A stretch of DNA of 10,550 bases, taken from contig JAFGIC010000169.1 in assembly GCA_016929815.1 (NCBI GenBank), positions 1 to 10,550 on the forward strand, written 5' to 3'. The notes beneath the pieces were generated by a model. The model saw only the letters and a program-made list of their open reading frames with translations. It had not been told where the DNA came from and did not search any database. Positions 1-5,997 of the stretch are shown piece after piece (within the stretch, counting starts at the first letter, position 1; every line of letters begins with the position of its first letter). The position numbers and the translations under genes are program-made. The stretch is from Deltaproteobacteria bacterium. GTDB taxonomy: Bacteria; Desulfobacterota; DSM-4660; Desulfatiglandales; HGW-15.

Positions 1-956
1 AGGGCGTAGGGATCGAGCGTTACGGACAGCGTCTTTATCCCAAGCGGCGTGGTCGCCATTGTCACCGCGTCGATCTCATCCTGAGTAGCCTCTCCCCAGT
101 CGGCTTTGTCGCGCCAGTCGGGACAGATCTCCATCTCAAAATCATACCCCTCAAAAGAGAGCCACCTCGTAACCGAGAACGTGGCCATGTAATTCGTATC
201 AGAGTCCTCGAGCCAGACCGCCGTGCAGTAGGACGGCGTCGGGTCCTCCATCGCGATAAGGTTATAAGTAATATCCAGCACTCCTCTCACCGGGCCTTCC
301 GACTGGAGAGTGAAATCCTGCGTTCCGGAAAAGGAATCAATTGCCCTTTTTTCACTCGTGAAACGGTCGGCAGAGGCCAGAAGAGTGTCGCCTGCCTGCG
401 CCGACTTGCCGAGAACGGGCGCTGCCGAGCCGCCAATCTTTTCCAGCGAGTACCGCGGTGAAAACTTACCGTTTACAACAGGAAGCTTGAGCAACGAAGC
501 CTTGTCGCCTATTTTGACCTGAAGCAGATATATCTGCGGGCTCATCGCTTCCGAAAAAGGATTGACCCGGTAATTGCCGCAATCCAGACTCGTGTTGACG
601 ATCTCCCTCACCCTGCGGCCAGCCGTATTATACAGGTTTATCCTCACCGTTTGGCCGTTCCCGGATATTCCGAAATAGAGCCCGCCTCCCTTTAAAACAG
701 GCTTCATTGCCGATTGGCGGACATACTGGGAACCCACCGACATGATCTGGCTGTTAAGCAAATAGTAGCCGTTGGTGTCCGTATTCGCCGACACATCATA
801 ACCCAGAAGAGTGATAGTGGCCCCCTCGATCGGATTATTGCCCACATCGGTAACTGTTCCGGAAATATCGAGAGTTACGGTCTCCTGAGCAGACAGAAAC
901 AAGAAAAGACCTGAAATGAATACTATTACAAAAAGCCGCCTTTTAACAGATGACAT
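1..956 (-). CDS. Secreted protein with carboxypeptidase-regulatory-like and FlgD/Por-tail-like modules, possible DUF2271 domain (3' end off window)
   Basis: The frame is open from ATG at 956 to the left edge (318 codons, no stop). AGGAGG at 961-966 lies four bases before the ATG and fixes the start. Residues 1-24 form a signal peptide (VKRRLFVIVFISGLFLFL, cut near LSAQ). Residues 29-67 match a CarboxypepD_reg-like beta-sandwich (ISGTVTD...PIEGATITLLG...TDTNGYYLL). Residues 93-162 resemble a FlgD/Por-secretion tail (GLYFGISG, RINLYNTAGRRVREIV, IYLLQVKIG). Normally that module is C-terminal, but here it sits near the N-terminus. Residues 225-318 (SYCTAVWLEDSD, FSVTRWLSFEGY) recall the periplasmic DUF2271 family; this is from memory and uncertain. 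The rest of the protein is missing. It is secreted or cell-surface; the catalytic role is unknown. This layout is one I associate with Fibrobacterota. Confidence 0.8.
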   Translation of the reverse strand, partial: MSSVKRRLFVIVFISGLFLFLSAQETVTLDISGTVTDVGNNPIEGATITLLGYDVSANTDTNGYYLLNSQIMSVGSQYVRQSAMKPVLKGGGLYFGISGNGQTVRINLYNTAGRRVREIVNTSLDCGNYRVNPFSEAMSPQIYLLQVKIGDKASLLKLPVVNGKFSPRYSLEKIGGSAAPVLGKSAQAGDTLLASADRFTSEKRAIDSFSGTQDFTLQSEGPVRGVLDITYNLIAMEDPTPSYCTAVWLEDSDTNYMATFSVTRWLSFEGYDFEMEICPDWRDKADWGEATQDEIDAVTMATTPLGIKTLSVTLDPYA

Positions 957-1221
957 TTTTCCTCCTGATTACAATTTTCTCCTTATTTTAACCGGTTAAT
1001 ACAGATGATTTTACAGGACAACCGTCCTTTTAAAAAGGTACAGATATCGCAATGTATTTTACATGCCAAGAATAAATATAATTAACACTAGGCTTTCGAA
1101 ACAATATGAAGGTTTCGATTGATTTCTTTCGCCCCTTCCCCCCACCTGTGAAAAACCGGTAATTCCCGATATATTATATATAGAAGATCTATAATTTATA
1201 ATATACCCCCAAAATAAAACT

Positions 1222-1251
1222 TTGTCAACTTGAAGAGAGGCCTTTTATACT
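1222..1251 (+). promoter_or_regulatory. Sigma70-like promoter for the 1488 gene
   Basis: TTGTCA (1222-1227) and TATACT (1246-1251) are each 5/6 matches to the -35 and -10 consensus, with an 18-base spacer. Transcription would start near 1258 and give a leader of about 230 bases before the 1488 start. Sigma specificity in this organism is unknown, so this is a prediction from sequence only. Confidence 0.45.
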
Positions 1252-1292
1252 TTAACTCAATTTAATAAAATACAGATTAAATTAAATAGAAA

Positions 1293-1328
1293 CCTCTGCA
1301 TCCCTATACTCCGAAGTTCCTGCAGAGG
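1293..1328 (+). promoter_or_regulatory. Leader hairpin that would pair with an upstream-ORF ribosome site
   Basis: CCTCTGCA (1293-1300) is the exact reverse complement of TGCAGAGG (1321-1328), giving an 8-bp stem with a 20-base loop. The right arm overlaps AGAGGAAGG (1324-1332), a good Shine-Dalgarno six bases before ATG at 1339. In a transcript from the 1222-1251 promoter the stem could hide that site. The pairing is seen; the regulatory role is inferred. Confidence 0.35.
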
Positions 1329-1338
1329 AAGGTGTATT

Positions 1339-1413
1339 ATGGATAATTTGACAATACCGGAATTCCGGAACAATAAATTTTATAATAAGCAAAAAGATAT
1401 AAAAACACAATAG
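1339..1413 (+). CDS. Possible 24-aa upstream ORF (leader peptide)
   Basis: ATG at 1339 opens a 24-codon frame ending in TAG at 1411-1413 (peptide begins MDNLTIPEFRNNKF). It has a strong purine-rich ribosome site AGAGGAAGG at 1324-1332. It lies on the predicted leader of the 1488 gene, 74 bases before that start. No family is recognisable, and an AT-rich stretch can produce such an ORF by chance. I include it because the ribosome site is better than that of the downstream gene. Confidence 0.2.
   Translation: MDNLTIPEFRNNKFYNKQKDIKTQ
1348..1386 (+). promoter_or_regulatory. Second promoter-like site containing a 12-nt palindrome
   Basis: A perfect -35 hexamer TTGACA (1348-1353) is followed by the palindrome CCGGAATTCCGG (1357-1368). 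Weak -10 candidates are CAATAA (1371-1376, 17-base spacer, poor match) or TATAAT (1381-1386, spacing too long). A dyad in a promoter spacer is a typical repressor operator position. A separate perfect TATAAT lies at 1451-1456 with TTGTAT at 1427-1432 (18 apart), 31 bases before the gene start. Confidence 0.3.
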
Positions 1414-1487
1414 AATAACGTTTGCCTTGTATTTTACGCTGACAGTTACATATAATCTAAATAACTATTTTCCACAGGACGTCCATC

Positions 1488-2216
1488 ATGAAAATAAAGT
1501 ACGGCTTCTTTTTCGAAAACGGCCGGTCCGAAATTATCGAGCTCAACCTTAATTCCAGGGATTTGAGCCTCAAGCCCTTTCCGGTCGAGCATGAAGAACC
1601 CTGGACACGGCTCGATTTTCACAGGTGCCGCGACTGCCTGCTTAACCGGAAAGAACACACGCACTGCCCTGTGGCCCGAAACCTCTCCTATGTTCTGAAC
1701 AGATTCAAAGAGGACATCTCCTATATAAAAGTGATAACCCGGGTCTCCATGAGGGGGCGGGCGGTTGAAAAACAGGCTACCATCGACGAGGGAGTCTCGT
1801 CACTGATGGGACTGATCATGGCCACGAGCGGCTGCCCCGTCCTTGACCGGTTCAAACCGATGGCATTTACGCATGTCCCTTTCGCAAACGAGAGCGAGAC
1901 GATTTTCAGGGCAGTCGCAACATATCTGACAGCGCAGCTCTTCCGCTTTAAAGATGGAAAATCAGCTGACTGGGAGCTTGCGGGATTCAGGGAATTCTAC
2001 TCTACAGTCAACAGGGTCAACCTGGACTTCTCGGAACGCCTCAGAAGTTTCCAGGTTAGGGACGCAAACATCAACGCCTTGATACTTCTCGACATCTTCG
2101 CCCAGATAGGGTCCATCTCCATCGTTGACGACTGGATGAAAAAGGTAAAACCCCTGTTTTCGGCTTTCCTTCAGCAGGATCAGCAGCCGGCAAAGAAAAA
2201 GGCTCCGGGCATCTGA
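1488..2216 (+). CDS. Conserved hypothetical protein with CxxC...HxHC cysteine motif
   Basis: The protein is 242 aa, probably cytoplasmic, with no signal peptide or membrane segment. The start ATG has only a weak AGGA at 1476-1479. Residues 45-63 carry a potential metal-binding cluster with C47, C50, H57, H59 and C60 (HRCRDC, HTHCPVAR). Residues 108-131 contain a highly family-like block (GLIMATSGCPVLDRF, then PMAFTHVPF) with C116. Residues 164-205 (ELAGFREFY...VNRVNLDFSERL...NALILLDIF) match the end of a bacterial conserved family that I recall as uncharacterised, possibly the one named DUF6901. Function is unknown. The C-terminal ~14 residues (QQDQQPAKKKAPGI) look disordered. It is transcribed alone and converges with the GH3 remnant. 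Confidence 0.85.
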   Translation: MKIKYGFFFENGRSEIIELNLNSRDLSLKPFPVEHEEPWTRLDFHRCRDCLLNRKEHTHCPVARNLSYVLNRFKEDISYIKVITRVSMRGRAVEKQATIDEGVSSLMGLIMATSGCPVLDRFKPMAFTHVPFANESETIFRAVATYLTAQLFRFKDGKSADWELAGFREFYSTVNRVNLDFSERLRSFQVRDANINALILLDIFAQIGSISIVDDWMKKVKPLFSAFLQQDQQPAKKKAPGI

Positions 2217-2229
2217 ATCCGAAGCCTTT
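2198..2229 (-). terminator. Intrinsic terminator of the GH3 remnant
   Basis: Read on the minus strand, AAAGGCT-T-CGG pairs with CCG-G-AGCCTTT as an 11-bp stem with one U-G wobble and a 10-base loop, followed by a T-rich tract (TTTTTCTTT). It lies about 27 bases past the stop at 2256. On the plus strand the same DNA overlaps the stop codon of the 1488 gene, has a C-A mismatch and lacks a good T tract, so it suits the minus strand best. Confidence 0.6.
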
Positions 2230-2255
2230 AAATCAAACCGGCTTTTCTCTCTCTG

Positions 2256-2435
2256 TCAATTCAACAGCGTCTCTACGCTGACAACCGTGTAAAACCCACC
2301 TTCGGCGGTAAAAACCTGTCCCAGATAATTCAGGCCGTACCCGTACGGATAGAGGGGATCGTTGCTTCCGTATGCGTCCGCCCCGTTTCCGGGATAACCC
2401 CAGTTTATCGGCTTCTGGGCGGCCAAAAGATCTCG
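2256..2435 (-). pseudogene. C-terminal remnant of a GH3 beta-glucosidase
   Basis: The minus-strand frame ending in TGA at 2258-2256 has no start codon. It encodes AAQKPINWG...DPLYPYGYGLNY (from about 2423) and ends VVSVETLLN. The DP-L-[YF]-P-[YF]-GYGL-[NS]-Y block is the end signature of glycoside hydrolase family 3 beta-glucosidases. In that family it follows a WP.....PIN.G segment, as it does here. Upstream, an FWP in another frame (about 2424-2435) may be the family's TWP, which would imply a small indel at about 2424. The ~700 residues that a GH3 enzyme needs are absent, because the next gene's stop lies at 2494. This is a dead fragment, although its terminator survives. Confidence 0.7.
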
Positions 2436-2493
2436 CTGATTTTGACGAGCTTGGCGGCAATCGGAAATACGTGAACTTGCAATCGATGAACCG

Positions 2494-3099
2494 CTATTTC
2501 AAATAGACGATGATCGCGAGTCGATCCCTAGGATACCTCAGGTTATACAGGTAATAGCCGTCCCCGACGTAATGGATATACACTTCGTCGTTTTCGTACC
2601 AGTTGTCTGCCCAGTATTCCGGCCATGGGTCAACAGCGCTGAACCAGAAGCCGTTGTACTGGAAGCGCGGATACCCGCCGACCACTATCAATGGGTAGCG
2701 GTAGATGCGAAACGTGTGGTTCGGACCAAAGTAGCCGCGATAACGGTGCCTTGGAATGCGGTAGCCGTTGTAGCCGCCACGCTCTTGCCAACTGCGATGT
2801 TCAGACTGCCAGTTATGTGCACGATACTTCTGCCAGACAGCGTGCAGTTTGCTTTTACTCCCGTGTTGCCCTTGCTGTGAAGGCTGTTTGGCCTGCTGCT
2901 GCCCCTGCTGTTGCTTTCGTGCGGGCTTGGCCTGTTGCTGCTTCTTTTCTACATTACCTCGCTGCTCCTGTTTCGGGTGATTCACATTTTTTTTATGGTG
3001 CCCATGTTGCGCGTAAGTGAGAACAACGGATCCGAGCAAAAGAAGTAAAACTCCCGTACTGACTGCCATAATCATAGTTGCAGTAATGGGTCTTTTCAT
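2494..3099 (-). CDS. Secreted Gln/Lys-rich small protein with conserved aromatic C-terminal domain
   Basis: The protein is 201 aa. Residues 1-30 are a Sec signal peptide (MKRPITATMI...VVLTYA, cut before QHGHH). Residues 31-85 are low-complexity His/Lys/Gln repeats (KKQQQAKPARKQQQGQQQ). Residues 114-201 form a compact aromatic domain (IPRHRYRGYFGPNHTF, GGYPRFQYNGFWF, DPWPEYW, GDGYYLYNLRYP). I recognise it as a widespread uncharacterised module at the C-terminus of small secreted proteins, for example in Acidobacteria. Function is unknown; it probably acts in the periplasm or at the surface. AAGGAG at 3108-3113 lies eight bases before the ATG. The ATG overlaps the stop of the 30-aa ORF at 3096-3188, suggesting coupled translation. 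Confidence 0.85.
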   Translation of the reverse strand: MKRPITATMIMAVSTGVLLLLLGSVVLTYAQHGHHKKNVNHPKQEQRGNVEKKQQQAKPARKQQQGQQQAKQPSQQGQHGSKSKLHAVWQKYRAHNWQSEHRSWQERGGYNGYRIPRHRYRGYFGPNHTFRIYRYPLIVVGGYPRFQYNGFWFSAVDPWPEYWADNWYENDEVYIHYVGDGYYLYNLRYPRDRLAIIVYLK

Positions 3100-3188
3100 A
3101 ATATAGTCTCCTTCCTTTCAGCATTATTCCAACGGCACCCATTATGCCTGCACCAGAACACTACCAGACATTTCTCCATGTTATTCAT
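3096..3188 (-). CDS. 30-aa small ORF overlapping the next start by ATGA
   Basis: ATG at 3188 follows GGAGGA (3193-3198) at four bases' spacing. It opens 30 codons (starts MNNMEKCLVVFWCRHNGC, ends ERKETIL). Its TGA shares the ATGA overlap with the start of the 2494-3099 gene. The peptide is Cys/Trp-rich and has no recognisable family or signal peptide. The strong ribosome site and the exact 4-base overlap favour a translated leader that couples to the gene below. Whether the peptide has its own role is unknown. A short dyad CCATG/CATGG at 3179-3183 and 3186-3190 (minus strand CCATGaataaCATGG) covers its start codon. Confidence 0.45.
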   Translation of the reverse strand: MNNMEKCLVVFWCRHNGCRWNNAERKETIL

Positions 3189-3270
3189 GGTTTCCTCCAT
3201 TGTTACGTTATTAATGATACGGAATTGTTTTTTCGCCGAGCGTGATAGCAGGCTTCGTTGCAACTGGAGC

Positions 3271-3307
3271 TAAAGATTATACTCTCTGGAAGAGAGTATA
3301 ATCTTTA
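3271..3307. terminator. Perfect 17-bp hairpin downstream of the OmpA lipoprotein
   Basis: TAAAGATTATACTCTCT (3271-3287) and its exact reverse complement (3291-3307) are separated by only three bases (GGA). It lies 12 bases past the stop of the minus-strand gene at 3319. The stem is unusually long and AT-rich. No clear T run follows on the minus strand, so it may be a terminator or an RNA 3'-end stabiliser. It could also be a compact inverted-repeat element. Confidence 0.55.
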
Positions 3308-3318
3308 TTTAAGCATAT

Positions 3319-4188
3319 TTATTGATACAACAGTTTATAAATCTCATTCAAGTCAGGTGACAGGACAACTTCGGTCCTACGGTTACCGGCACGGCCCTCA
3401 TCTGTTGTATTTGGATTTAAGGGATGATACTGGCTCCTGCCTGATGCAGTAATACGACTCGGATCAAAGCTATTGTCTTTTGTTAAAATGCGCACGATTG
3501 ATGTGGCTCTTGCGGTGCTAAGATCCCAGTTATCTTCAATTAGTTTTGTTTTAATAGGGACATCATCCGTATGGCCTTCAATTGTAACCGTGATGTCTTT
3601 TGTGGTGTTTAACACCTTGGTAAGAGTTTTAAGTGCTTCTTTTCCTTTAGGATCAACCACATCGCTCCCCGATTTGAACAGCAATTTTTCTGCAAGGGAA
3701 ACATACACTTTTCCATGTTTCATATAAACGCTAAGCTCATCAGCTTTATAACTCATGAGCGCATCAGCTATTGAATTTTTAAGCTTGTTCAACACATCCC
3801 TTTGTGATTGAATCATATCCTTAAAGTCTTTTAACTGCTTTGCCTGGCCGGCAATAGTCATGTTTGATTCGGCAGCAAGGGCTTCCAAATCACTTTGAGT
3901 CATGGCATTATCATTAGTAAGATTTTTAATTTGCGCATTACACGCGTTCAGTTGGTTGTGTGTATTGGAGCTGTCTTTTTGCAATTCATCAACTCTGGCT
4001 TCTGAAGTCACTAATTTTTTACTTGACACGCATGACGTAAACATTACATTAATTACTAAAATTACGAATGCAAATGCAAAGAAGTGCAGTGTTTTTTCCA
4101 TCAGAAATTTATTTGTTTTCCCCAGGCCGGCCAAACCCAACTTACGATGAATCTCTGAACGGGATTTTAGAGAATTATTTTTATACAT
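3319..4188 (-). CDS. OmpA-family peptidoglycan-binding lipoprotein
   Basis: The protein is 289 aa. The hydrophobic stretch at residues 32-49 ends in a lipobox (FTSC, lipidated C53). Residues 60-150 are a charged coiled coil. Residues 160-277 are the OmpA_C domain with the conserved IEGHTDDVP turn (residues 203-211), LSTARA and GNRRTEVV, which bind the peptidoglycan diaminopimelate. It links the outer membrane to the wall. AGAGGAG followed by TTAAAT places the start at 4188. That gives a 29-residue N-extension before MEKTLHFF (ATG at 4101), whose own ribosome site is poor, so either start is possible. The leader DNA holds GAGCTT/AAGCTC (4202-4215), a dyad just before the ribosome site. Confidence 0.9.
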   Translation of the reverse strand: MYKNNSLKSRSEIHRKLGLAGLGKTNKFLMEKTLHFFAFAFVILVINVMFTSCVSSKKLVTSEARVDELQKDSSNTHNQLNACNAQIKNLTNDNAMTQSDLEALAAESNMTIAGQAKQLKDFKDMIQSQRDVLNKLKNSIADALMSYKADELSVYMKHGKVYVSLAEKLLFKSGSDVVDPKGKEALKTLTKVLNTTKDITVTIEGHTDDVPIKTKLIEDNWDLSTARATSIVRILTKDNSFDPSRITASGRSQYHPLNPNTTDEGRAGNRRTEVVLSPDLNEIYKLLYQ

Positions 4189-4418
4189 ATTTAACTCCTC
4201 TGAGCTTTTAAGCTCGGTTATTTTTTGAATAGACTTTTTTCATTTTGTTTATTTTTTGTGAATGCATTTTTTAAAAGTTGAATATTTCATTGTTCTCATG
4301 GACGCTGCGCATATTACATGGCAATATTGTTGGGTTGCGCCTTGTGGTTATGCAGCACGGACCCATACGCGTTTACTTCCAGTTTCTTGAATAGGTAAAG
4401 AGCGCTGTTCATCTGATG

Positions 4419-5483
4419 CTATTTGAGCAGCATAATCTTTGCCACATGTGCCCTACCGTTAACTTCGAGCTTTGCAAAGTATAGCCCATTTGCCAATCCG
4501 GTTGTATTGAATTGCACTTGATTGCATTTTCCAGCTTCTGCTTCGCCGTTGAATAACATCGCCGCTTGCTGTCCGCACGCATTCAGTATTCTTAATGTCG
4601 TTCTTCCGGTTGATGGAACCGTAAATTTAATGGTTTGATTTGCATAGCTCTGGAAGAGCGCGGATTTTTGATACACTAAACCATTCTCTTTTACGGCCGT
4701 CGTTGTCGGCATGATAATGGTATTGGCGTCTAAAGTAACTGCGGTCTGCGCCAACACTCTTCCGTTTAACGTTGCACCGGTCTGCATTTCAATCAACGTT
4801 TGGCACAGTATTATTCCTTTGAAGTCAGACGTTGTTCCAAGGGTTGTTTTATCAGCGACCTGCCAGAAAATGTTTTTGGCCTGGGCTCCGCCGCTCAGGG
4901 TAACAATGGCGCCGTTACCTACAGTGAGAGTTCCCGCTATCTGAAATATCCAGACATCATCTTCGCCGCCCGAAACAACGACGCCACCAGCAGCTACCAG
5001 GACCCCGGTTCCCCATTTATACAGGCCTGGAGTGAGGGTTTGCCCGGTGATATTTCCGGCATACAGTTCAGTATAATCTGGCAATACCCGTCCGCTGGCG
5101 TCCGTGTATGCATTTTCCATGTCACTGATAGCTGAAGTCAAGTCTGTGGGGGTAGGGGAAGCATAGTCGGCAGCATATATTTCGCCGGTCACCAAAGATG
5201 ATGTTGAGAATGTATTTGTGGCGTCAGAGATTAAATCAAATCCGGTTATATATGTCGCATCGGCAGGACTAATTCCAAGATCTCCGGTAATTGCAGTAAC
5301 TCCCGTGGTCGAGATTCCTGTTTTTGCAATAACTGCGAAATTGCCGGCAGTGCCGAGATTCACTGACGCCGGCGATTGAGACACAGCGGCGACAGGCGCC
5401 ATAAGAGCGACTGTCAACATGGTTCCGAAAAAATGTTTCCATCGACTAAAATTATCAGCAGTCCGTATGGTAGAAATCTTCAT
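4419..5483 (-). CDS. Secreted ice-binding-family protein (DUF3494) with C-terminal sorting tail
   Basis: The protein is 354 aa. An in-frame upstream ATG at 5522 exists, but AAAGGAG (5489-5495) lies five bases before ATG 5483, so I choose that. Residues 1-36 are a signal peptide with a long n-region (MKISTIRTADNFSRWK, then MLTVALMAPVAAVS). Residues 43-258 are an ice-binding beta-helix (DUF3494): AGNFAVIAKTGIS, ITGDLGISP, LTPGLYKW, DDVWIFQIAGTL, NIFWQVA, FKGIILCQTLIE, GRVLAQTAV. The family binds ice or modifies ice growth, but some members may be adhesins. Residues 283-354 resemble a type IX sorting domain (GLANGLYFAKLEVNG...KIMLLK). It is likely exported to the surface. The next gene downstream is the OmpA lipoprotein, 230 bases away. 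Confidence 0.9.
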   Translation of the reverse strand: MKISTIRTADNFSRWKHFFGTMLTVALMAPVAAVSQSPASVNLGTAGNFAVIAKTGISTTGVTAITGDLGISPADATYITGFDLISDATNTFSTSSLVTGEIYAADYASPTPTDLTSAISDMENAYTDASGRVLPDYTELYAGNITGQTLTPGLYKWGTGVLVAAGGVVVSGGEDDVWIFQIAGTLTVGNGAIVTLSGGAQAKNIFWQVADKTTLGTTSDFKGIILCQTLIEMQTGATLNGRVLAQTAVTLDANTIIMPTTTAVKENGLVYQKSALFQSYANQTIKFTVPSTGRTTLRILNACGQQAAMLFNGEAEAGKCNQVQFNTTGLANGLYFAKLEVNGRAHVAKIMLLK

Positions 5484-5571
5484 ACTAGCTCCTTTAGTGT
5501 TAGTGAAAAAAAATCGATTCAATTTGTACCTCTGCCTTTTATCGCTGATACTTCTTTACTTTTCAGCGTTA

Positions 5572-5598
5572 ATGATATTTCGTTGTGTCAGCCGTCAA
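5572..5598 (-). promoter_or_regulatory. Weak promoter candidate for the ice-binding gene
   Basis: On the minus strand TTGACG (5598-5593) and TATCAT (5577-5572) are each 5/6 consensus matches. The spacer is only 15 bases. They lie about 90 bases before the start at 5483. A CGCTGA/TCAGCG inverted repeat follows in the leader. The evidence is slight. Confidence 0.2.
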
Positions 5599-5681
5599 GC
5601 CCGCATGCCAATGACGAACATGCCGACAGGTATCGACAGCTCACACTCCAAATAATTGTTAATAGCCTAACTACTCAGCTC

Positions 5682-5861
5682 CTACTTCCCTATTACCTTC
5701 TTGACTTGGCCGATCTTCTCCTGGACTTGTCCCGCAGCCTTTTCGACTTTGCCTTCGGCTTCCAGCCCGGGAGATTTGATTAATTTCCCGGCGATCTCCT
5801 TGACCCTACCTGTCATTTTATGAAACACACCGTTCGTATTGTCTTTTGTGCTGGTTTTCAT
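5682..5861 (-). CDS. CsbD-family stress-response protein
   Basis: The protein is 59 aa, a normal length for CsbD-like proteins. ATG at 5861 has AGGAAGGA about 10 bases upstream. The sequence shows the family pattern: KMTGRVKEIAGKL (residues 15-27), EAEGKVEKAAGQ (35-46) and VQEKIGQVKKVIGK (46-59). CsbD proteins are small, Lys/Glu-rich, cytoplasmic helical proteins induced in general stress; their molecular role is not known. It lies between the barrel OmpA gene and the ice-binding gene on the same strand. Co-occurrence with BON and OmpA genes fits a stress-response block. No terminator is evident right after it. Confidence 0.85.
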   Translation of the reverse strand: MKTSTKDNTNGVFHKMTGRVKEIAGKLIKSPGLEAEGKVEKAAGQVQEKIGQVKKVIGK

Positions 5862-5935
5862 TGTATTGTGTTCCTTCCTGAAACTTAATTATTTGTATTG
5901 CCGCTTATCCCGCCGGCTCTTATTAATCGGGATCT

Positions 5936-5980
5936 CCACCAGATTCAAAGAGATGCTTAGTGAATCATTGAATCTGATGG
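5936..5980. terminator. Hairpin between the barrel OmpA gene and the CsbD gene
   Basis: CAGATTCAA (5940-5948) pairs with TTGAATCTG (5968-5976). After one mismatch the stem is extended by CCA/TGG (5936-5938, 5978-5980); the loop is 19 bases. It lies 18 bases past the stop at 5998. A second small dyad ATCCCG/CGGGAT follows (5907-5912, 5928-5933). Neither has a T run, so termination is uncertain. Confidence 0.35.
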
Positions 5981-5997
5981 ATAAGTATCCGTCATCA

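Larger units (their letters stand above)
957..1487. other. Intergenic region with divergent 5' ends and several dyads
   Basis: This 530-base AT-rich region separates divergent genes. It contains a perfect 12-nt palindrome TTAACCGGTTAA (988-999) in the 5' leader of the left gene. TCGAAAC/GTTTCGA arms lie at 1096-1102 and 1112-1118. A very AT-rich stretch with TATAG...CTATA spans roughly 1170-1206. A second 12-nt palindrome CCGGAATTCCGG is at 1357-1368. Plus-strand promoters and a short upstream ORF are listed separately. I see no RNA gene or larger coding region here. Confidence 0.6.

Noticed and set aside
310..914. Plus-strand ORFs of 66-70 codons within the left-edge region
   Set aside because: They lie opposite a long minus-strand frame with signal peptide, ribosome site and domain matches, so they are shadows.
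2233..2460. Minus-strand 75-codon ORF rich in Arg/Ser
   Set aside because: It starts with TTG, has low-complexity basic content and runs in a different frame across the GH3 end signature; the GH3 frame is the meaningful one.
2572..3020. Plus-strand ORFs of 102 and 109 codons
   Set aside because: They are antisense to the secreted Gln-rich protein, and no ribosome site or family is seen.
3271..3307. CRISPR or att-like repeat
   Set aside because: There is only one inverted repeat, with no spacer-separated direct copies and no integrase or Cas genes in the window.
5376..5783. Plus-strand 135-codon ORF spanning 5376-5783
   Set aside because: It crosses the starts of the ice-binding gene and covers the CsbD-like gene in antisense; its Leu/Ser-rich text is the shadow of the CsbD repeats.
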